Notes under the pieces: generated by a model
Told to the model about the DNA's origin: nothing
The model's input: the letters and a program-made list of their open reading frames with translations, nothing else
Databases searched by the model: none
From: Candidatus Eremiobacterota bacterium
GTDB lineage: Bacteria > Vulcanimicrobiota > Vulcanimicrobiia > Vulcanimicrobiales > Vulcanimicrobiaceae
DNA: 64,000 nucleotides
NCBI GenBank assembly: GCA_019235885.1
Contig: JAFAKB010000091.1
Location: 1-64,000 of the forward strand
Direction of reading: 5' to 3'
Program-made: the position numbers and the translations under genes
Part shown: one piece after another, positions 59,454-64,000 of the stretch
Position numbering within the stretch: position 1 is the stretch's first letter
Layout of the letters: the number at the start of each line of letters is the position of its first letter

Positions 59454-60638
59454 TCACGCGGCGCCTGCGCGGCGCGGCGGCGCGTACGCGCCGAGCAGCG
59501 CGTCGACGACCGGCGCCGCGCGATAGCGCTCCGCGCTCGCGCGCGCGTTCCGCTCGTAGCCTTCGCGCAGACGCTCGTCGCGCAGCAGCGCGTCGAGCGC
59601 GTTCGCGAGCGCGGCTTCGTCGGCGCGCCGGACCGTGCGGCCGTTCACGCCGTCCGCGAGCCACGCGCTCACGCCGCCGACGCCGTACGCGACGACCGTT
59701 CGGCCGCGCGCGAACGTCTCGATGCCGACGTAGCCGAACGGCTCGGCCCACACCGACGGAACCGCGACCAGCGTCCCCTCGTCGATCGCGGCGCGCACCG
59801 TCTCCGGCGAGACGGCGCCGGGCGCTTCCAGCACGACGCCGAGACGCCGCGCTTCCTCGCGCACGCGCGCCAGCGCCGGGCCGTCGCCGAACGCGCGCAC
59901 CGGCGGGCGATCGGACGGCGCGATTCGCGCGACCGCGCGCACCAGCGAGTCGAGCCCTTTTTGCGGCACGATGCGGCCCGCGAAGACGACCGCGCGCCGC
60001 GTCGCGGGGACGACGGTCTCCGCGTACGCATCGTCGGGGAGCGGGAGCGGTATCTCGATCAGCTTCTCCGGCGCGATTCCGTTCGCGCTCGCGCGCGCGC
60101 GCACGTAAGCAGACGCGGCGATCACGGCGTCGGCCGCTGCGATGGCGTCACGCAGCCGCGCGCGCCGCCGGATCAGCGCGAGCGTCGCCGGACGTATCCC
60201 GTACGCGCAGCCGTCCGTCACCGCGTGCAGCACGCACGCGCGGCCCAGCGGCAGCTCGCACACGCGCGCGCTGCGCGGGAAGAGCCGGTCGCCGTTCGGG
60301 CAGAACGGGCGGTGGTCGTGCAGGTGATATGCGAGCCGCGGTGCGGCGCGCAGCGCCTCGACGATCCCGGCGTCCATCACGTTGTGCGCGACCGCGGCGT
60401 CCGGCGCGAACGAAGCCAGCACGCGCCGCACCTCCGCGCGCGCCGGGCCGGACGGCTCGTCGTGCTCGCCCGACCACACGACGCGCTCCGCGCTCGCGCC
60501 GTTCGGAACGCCGTCGAGCTCGCGCGCGAGGACGTGAACCGTCGCGCCGCGCGCGGCGAGCAGCGGCAGCACGACGTCGAGGTAGCGTTCCATCCCGCCG
60601 GCGCGGCCCAGCCGTTCGGCGGCGATCAAAATCCGCAT
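59454..60638 (-). CDS. GT4-type glycosyltransferase (third of cluster)
   Basis: 394 residues beginning MRILIAAERLGRAGGMERYLDVVLPLLAARG, the GT-B opening. The GT4 C-terminal half is clear: VVFAGRIVPQKGLDSLVRAVARI, RAFGDGPALARVREEARRLGV, and the EX7E-like region VPSVWAEPFGYVGIETFARGRTVVAYGVGGVSAWLADGVNGRTV. The middle holds HLHDHRPFCPNGDRLF. It likely adds a sugar to a surface polysaccharide. Its ATG overlaps the stop of the preceding glycosyltransferase. Confidence 0.9.
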   Translation of the reverse strand: MRILIAAERLGRAGGMERYLDVVLPLLAARGATVHVLARELDGVPNGASAERVVWSGEHDEPSGPARAEVRRVLASFAPDAAVAHNVMDAGIVEALRAAPRLAYHLHDHRPFCPNGDRLFPRSARVCELPLGRACVLHAVTDGCAYGIRPATLALIRRRARLRDAIAAADAVIAASAYVRARASANGIAPEKLIEIPLPLPDDAYAETVVPATRRAVVFAGRIVPQKGLDSLVRAVARIAPSDRPPVRAFGDGPALARVREEARRLGVVLEAPGAVSPETVRAAIDEGTLVAVPSVWAEPFGYVGIETFARGRTVVAYGVGGVSAWLADGVNGRTVRRADEAALANALDALLRDERLREGYERNARASAERYRAAPVVDALLGAYAPPRRAGAA

Positions 60639-61723
60639 CAGCGGCGCACCGCGAGCGCGCGCGCGTACGCTTCGAGCGTGCACTCGGCGTTGTGCTGCCA
60701 GGTGCGCGCGCCGAGCCGCCGCTCGAGCGCGTCGCCGCGGTCGCGCGGACCGCGCTCGAGCGCGCGCAGCACCGCAGCGCGAATCGACGCCGGATCGGCC
60801 GGATCGGCGTAGTCGGCGTCGGGCCCGAAGTACTCGCGCTCGCAGCCGCGGTCGCCGACGACGACGCGCGCGCCGGTCGCGGCCGCCTCGAGCGACGCGA
60901 GGCCGGGCGATTCGAGCCACGAGGGGTGCGCGTGCACCGCCGCGCGCGCCATCATGCGCAGCACGTCGGCGTGGTCGGCGTGTCCGGCGAAGCGCGTCCG
61001 CGGCGTCGCCCAGCGCTTGCACAGCGCGAGATAGCGCTCGTCGTAGGCCCCGCCGACGAGCGTCAGGTCGACGTCGACGTCGCGCAGCGCGTAGACGAGC
61101 GCGGCTTGATTTTTCTTGGGCTCCAGGCGCGCCGCGCACAGCACGCCGGCGCGCGCGCGCGGGCGCTCGACCGCGAACGCCTCGTCGTCGACGCCGAGCG
61201 GCGCGACGACGAACGGAACCCGCGAGACGCGCAGCCGCTCGCCGTACAGATATGCTTCGACCTCGCTGGCGGGCAGCACGACGTCGGCCTCGAGCACCAG
61301 CGCGCGCTGCGCGTCGAGCCGGCGGTCGGCGTTGCGCGCGACGCTGCCACGCCACGGCAGTTGCGGCTCGACGCGGTGCAGCTGCGCCAGCCGCCGTTCG
61401 ACCTCCGCGACGCTGCGCGCGGCGAATGCGCGCTCGAGGTGCGGCGCGGTCGCGAAGAGCGCGCGCAAATCGAGCCAGATCGGCGAGATGACGAGCGGCG
61501 TGCGGTGCGCGCGAATCGCGCCGATCTGCGCGCGCGCCGTCTCCGGCTCGAAGATGCCGAAGACGTGCGCGACGTCGTAGCCGTGCGGCTGGGGCGCGTC
61601 GGTCGCGACGACGTCGGCCTCGGCGCCGAGCGCGCGCAGCGCGCTCGCAGTGCGTTCGGCGTGCACGACGTCGCCGCCGGGCTTCGTGCGCGCGTTCGGG
61701 CGCACGACGAGCAGCGCCCTCAC
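60638..61723 (-). CDS. GT4-type glycosyltransferase (second of cluster)
   Basis: 361 residues from a GTG: VRALLVVRPNARTKPGGDVVHAERTASALRALGAEADVV. Contains AGVLCAARLEPKKNQAALVYALRDVDVDLTLVGGAYD and AHPSWLESPGLASLEAAATGARVVVGDRGCEREYFG, standard for GT4. The start overlaps the stop of the first glycosyltransferase (GTGA) and the stop overlaps the next start (ATGA), so all three are translated together. Confidence 0.9.
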   Translation of the reverse strand: MRALLVVRPNARTKPGGDVVHAERTASALRALGAEADVVATDAPQPHGYDVAHVFGIFEPETARAQIGAIRAHRTPLVISPIWLDLRALFATAPHLERAFAARSVAEVERRLAQLHRVEPQLPWRGSVARNADRRLDAQRALVLEADVVLPASEVEAYLYGERLRVSRVPFVVAPLGVDDEAFAVERPRARAGVLCAARLEPKKNQAALVYALRDVDVDLTLVGGAYDERYLALCKRWATPRTRFAGHADHADVLRMMARAAVHAHPSWLESPGLASLEAAATGARVVVGDRGCEREYFGPDADYADPADPASIRAAVLRALERGPRDRGDALERRLGARTWQHNAECTLEAYARALAVRR

Positions 61724-62751
61724 GTCTCGCTCGCGACCTCGTGCAGCACTTCGAGCGTTTGGGCCGTGCAGCGCTCCCACGAGAACGCCGCCGCGCGCGC
61801 GGGCCCGCGCGCGGCCAGCTCGGCGCGGCGCGCGTCGTCCGCCAGCAGCGCGCGCAATGCGGCGGCCCATGCGTCGACGTCCGCGGCGTCGTCGACCCAC
61901 GCGGCGGCGTCGCCGCCGACTTCCGGCAACGCGCCGGCGCGCGCGGCGAGCGCCGGCGCGCCGCACGCCAGCGCCTCGAGCAACGGAAACCCGAACCCTT
62001 CGTACGTCGAGGGCACCGCGACCAGCGCGGCGCCGCGGTACAGCGCAACCAGTGCGGCGTCGTCGCGCGCCGCGACGACGACCGCTCCGGGCGGCAGCGC
62101 GCGCGGCCGGCGCGTGAACGCGAGCGCGACGTCACCGGCCGGAAACGCGCGCTCGAACGCCGCGATGAGCGTCGCGCTGTTCTTGCGCTCGTCGTGCGCG
62201 CCGACGTGCAGCACGTAGCGCCGCCCGCGCAACTCGTCCGGCAGCAACTCCGGCTCGCCGGGCGTGAACGCCGCGTCGGCGGCGAGCGGCGTGACGACGA
62301 CGCGCTCCGCGTTGACGCCGAGCCGCCGTTCAACCTCGCCGGCGGTGAACTCCGACTGCACCAGAATCTTGCGCGCCGTGGCGGCGGTCTGCAGAAACGG
62401 GTTCTGCTCGCGCGCGCGCGTGCGCGGGTCGGCGGCGGGGAAGGCGAACGGCGCGGCGTCGTGGACCGTCGCGACCGCCGGCACGTCGGTCCGCAGAAAC
62501 GCTCCGTTCCACGGAAACCACACCACGCCGGCGTCGCGCGGGACGCGGCGCGCGACGCGGACGCCGTTCGCGGCGGAGCCCAGCGCGCGCGCGACCGCGG
62601 CGCGGTTCGGAAACACGTTGCGCACGACGAAGGTCCAGCGAAAGCGCGGATCGCGCACGGCGCGGGCGAGCACGGCACGCGCGTAGCGGCCGATCCCGCG
62701 GTCGTCCCGCGCGAGGTTGTGCGCGTCGACCGCGACGTGAACCTCGCTCAC
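61720..62751 (-). CDS. GT4-type glycosyltransferase (first of cluster)
   Basis: 343 residues from a GTG overlapping the upstream stop. VAVDAHNLARDDRGIGRYARAVLARAV at the N-terminus, VPAVATVHDAAPFAFP, KILVQSEFTAGEVERRLGV, YVLHVGAHDERKNSATLIAAFERAF and VAVPSTYEGFGFPLLEALACGAPALAARAGALPEVGGDAA with the retaining EX7E motif. GRGIGRY and HD-PF resemble mannosyltransferases of O-antigen or capsule pathways; sugar not readable. Confidence 0.92.
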   Translation of the reverse strand: MSEVHVAVDAHNLARDDRGIGRYARAVLARAVRDPRFRWTFVVRNVFPNRAAVARALGSAANGVRVARRVPRDAGVVWFPWNGAFLRTDVPAVATVHDAAPFAFPAADPRTRAREQNPFLQTAATARKILVQSEFTAGEVERRLGVNAERVVVTPLAADAAFTPGEPELLPDELRGRRYVLHVGAHDERKNSATLIAAFERAFPAGDVALAFTRRPRALPPGAVVVAARDDAALVALYRGAALVAVPSTYEGFGFPLLEALACGAPALAARAGALPEVGGDAAAWVDDAADVDAWAAALRALLADDARRAELAARGPARAAAFSWERCTAQTLEVLHEVASET

Positions 62752-63581
62752 CCCCTGCTCTTCGGACAGTCGGGCAGGTCGGTGTAGCCCTCCGGGTTGG
62801 AGTGCTTGAGGATGTACTGGATCAAGTCCGGGAACGAGGACACGTTGCTGCCCGGCGGCGGTGTTTGCAGCGTGATCGGAAAGTCGCCCTTCTTCAAGTT
62901 GGTGTCCGACCACGGATCGGTCTGCTCGCCGTTGGGATAGACCCATTTGTACGGAAAAGCCGCCGACTCGCGATGGCCGTCGGGGAAGCTCACGGTCGCG
63001 GTGATCGGCTCGTACGCGGTGCCGTTCTCGTAGTGCGGCGCGGCGTTCGGGCGGAATTCGACGTAACCGCAGGGCGTGTTCGCGTTGACCGCGCCGTTCC
63101 CGTTCCCCGCGTTGCCGCTGCCGTTCCCGCCGAGCCCACCGCCCGCGCCGGGCGCGTTGCCGCTGCCCTGGCCGGTCGAGGTTCCGGTGCCGGCCCCGGC
63201 CGCATGCGGGTTCGCATAGTGGCCGCTCGGCGCTTTGGCGATCGCCTTGTGCGCGCCGCCGCCGCGGCGCCGGGCCGGCCGGCCCTTCGCGCGGCCGGCC
63301 ACCTGCGCCACCGGCGCGGGCGTGCTGCGCGGCGGTGGGGTGATCCGCGGCTCGGGGGTCGGCGGCTGGGTGGGGGGCGGCGTCGGCGTCGGCTTGGGGG
63401 TCGGCCGCGGCTTCGGCGTCGGGCGGGGCGTCTCCATGACGATGCGCGTCGTCTGCGGCTGGGCCTCGTTGTCGCTCGCCGTGGTGGGACCGTGCAGCAG
63501 CCCGAGCAGGATCTCGTGCAGCGCGATGGCGACCGCGAACGCGACGATCGCGCGGTCGCGGTAGCGCCGGAAGTCGATCAC
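62748..63581 (-). CDS. TonB-like protein with Pro-rich linker
   Basis: About 277 residues. One membrane helix near the N-terminus (RAIVAFAVAIALHEILLGLLHG), a Pro/Thr/Lys linker (about 45-90) and a Gly/Asn-rich linker, then a C-terminal domain with PCGYVEFRPNAAPHYENGTAYEPITATVSFPDGHRESAAFPYKW. That topology resembles TonB, though the C-terminal domain is not a clear TonB fold. GTG 63581 is used because the other start, GTG 63614, lies inside the terminator of the upstream gene. The three glycosyltransferases follow, coupled. Confidence 0.65.
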   Translation of the reverse strand: MIDFRRYRDRAIVAFAVAIALHEILLGLLHGPTTASDNEAQPQTTRIVMETPRPTPKPRPTPKPTPTPPPTQPPTPEPRITPPPRSTPAPVAQVAGRAKGRPARRRGGGAHKAIAKAPSGHYANPHAAGAGTGTSTGQGSGNAPGAGGGLGGNGSGNAGNGNGAVNANTPCGYVEFRPNAAPHYENGTAYEPITATVSFPDGHRESAAFPYKWVYPNGEQTDPWSDTNLKKGDFPITLQTPPPGSNVSSFPDLIQYILKHSNPEGYTDLPDCPKSRG

Positions 63582-63603
63582 GGCAAGCGCTCTTCGGCGG
63601 GAC

Positions 63604-63630
63604 GAAAAAGCCACCCCGGCCGGGGTGGCT
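63604..63630 (-). terminator. Rho-independent terminator
   Basis: Perfect palindrome AGCCACCCCGG-CCGGGGTGGCT (63609-63630) followed on the minus strand by TTTTTCGTC. It ends the small secreted protein gene and separates it from the glycosyltransferase operon. Confidence 0.9.
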
Positions 63631-63668
63631 CGTTCGCCATCGATTCGCTCAGCGTCCGGTGGCGCTGG

Positions 63669-63959
63669 TCAGCGGCTGTAATGCGCGTAGTACCAGTCGT
63701 GGACTTGCTGGTCGGTCGGGTAGCGGCCGTAGTGCCGGTAGTACCACTGGCGGTAGGAGGCCTGGCGGCGCGACGCTTCACGCTGCTCTTCGCGCTTCTG
63801 GCGGACCTTGTGGTTGTAGTTGGTGACCAGGACGGCCGCCGCGGCGCCGCCGAGAATGATGTTGCGGGTGCTGGCCGCGCCGTTGGCCAGCGCCGGCGCC
63901 ACCGCCCCGAAGGTCATCGTCGCGGCGAGCGCGCCCGCCGTCAGCAATTTCGCGTTCAT
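63669..63959 (-). CDS. small secreted basic Tyr-rich protein
   Basis: 96 residues. MNAKLLTAGALAATMTFGAVAPALA is a clear signal peptide with an ALA-N cleavage site. The mature part has a hydrophobic Ala/Gly segment (STRNIILGGAAAAVLVTNYNHK) and a basic, Tyr- and Gln-rich tail (SYRQWYYRHYGRYPTDQQVHDWYYAHYSR). GGGAGACG lies upstream of the ATG. No family recognised; envelope-associated role inferred. A terminator follows. Confidence 0.75.
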   Translation of the reverse strand: MNAKLLTAGALAATMTFGAVAPALANGAASTRNIILGGAAAAVLVTNYNHKVRQKREEQREASRRQASYRQWYYRHYGRYPTDQQVHDWYYAHYSR

Positions 63960-64000
63960 AGCGTCTCCCGTGTTCCCCGAACGGGGGAAAGATAGCAGTC

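Noticed and set aside
1-64000. tRNA or rRNA genes
   Set aside because: No cloverleaf with a GGTTCGAATCC-type T-arm and CCA end was seen; stray TTCGAA motifs lie in ribosome binding sites or coding sequence.
1-64000. Insertion sequences or integrases
   Set aside because: No transposase or recombinase motif was seen; the foreign-looking segment near 45.7-46.9 kb has no flanking terminal repeats I could find.

Overview
The window is about 64 kb of very GC-rich bacterial chromosome. Genes are packed tightly: many start codons overlap the previous stop (ATGA, GTGA or TTGA), and GTG and TTG starts are common. The gene set (DusB, GreA-LysS, L13-S9, TruA, MetF, Fur, SecDF), a reduced flagellar-type export cluster and many taxon-restricted hypotheticals fit a member of Candidatus Eremiobacterota (WPS-2) or a similar deep-branching terrestrial phylum. 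That placement is inferred from style and content; no rRNA or tRNA gene was found to test it.

Layout. 0-11 kb: dusB, a class III aminotransferase, small and hypothetical proteins, an acyl-ACP reductase-like enzyme, a quinate 5-dehydrogenase-like protein and two APC permeases, the second split by a frameshift. 11-18 kb: greA, lysS, DUF5069, HD-GYP, truA, a chemoreceptor, and rplM-rpsI with a clear promoter and terminator. 18-22 kb: small membrane proteins, a glycosyltransferase, a pyruvyl transferase and a GAF-PAS-adenylate cyclase. 22-42 kb: a flagellar/type III export apparatus in three same-strand blocks: flgB-like, flgC, fliE, fliF, fliH, fliI and a transglycosylase; an FlgG-like rod protein, a FliM/SctQ-like protein, fliN and fliP; then fliQ, fliR, flhB and flhA. 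The blocks are separated by an aspartic protease, SGNH/GSCFA surface-glycan-type genes, a broken SDR, a GH130-like protein and metF. 41.6-46.9 kb: two small secreted Cys-rich peptides, a duplicated cassette of DUF1843-like peptide plus radical SAM/SPASM enzyme, a structured non-coding stretch, and an AT-richer gene with an internal tandem duplication. 47-50 kb: a TelA-type triad. 50-59 kb: 2OG oxygenase, Fur, secDF, a HIRAN-RecQ-like helicase, an MFS exporter, a PDZ-membrane-GAF protein and an unlisted 45-residue acidic ORF. 59-64 kb: a DUF3465 lipoprotein, three glycosyltransferases in one operon behind a TonB-like protein, and a small secreted protein.

The export apparatus is the most striking system. 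It has every core export component (FliF, H, I, N, P, Q, R, FlhA, FlhB), but the window shows no separate FliG, no MotA/B, no hook or filament genes and no FliK. FlgB is reduced to about 63 residues. FliF appears to end in a short FliG-middle-domain-like segment, FlhB carries NPQH instead of NPTH, and the FliM homologue looks SctQ-like. It could be a streamlined flagellum completed elsewhere in the genome, or a flagellum-derived secretion machine. The second candidate is the radical SAM/DUF1843 cassette, which looks like a peptide-maturation locus. Next to it lie a structured RNA candidate and a tandem-repeat gene that appear horizontally acquired.
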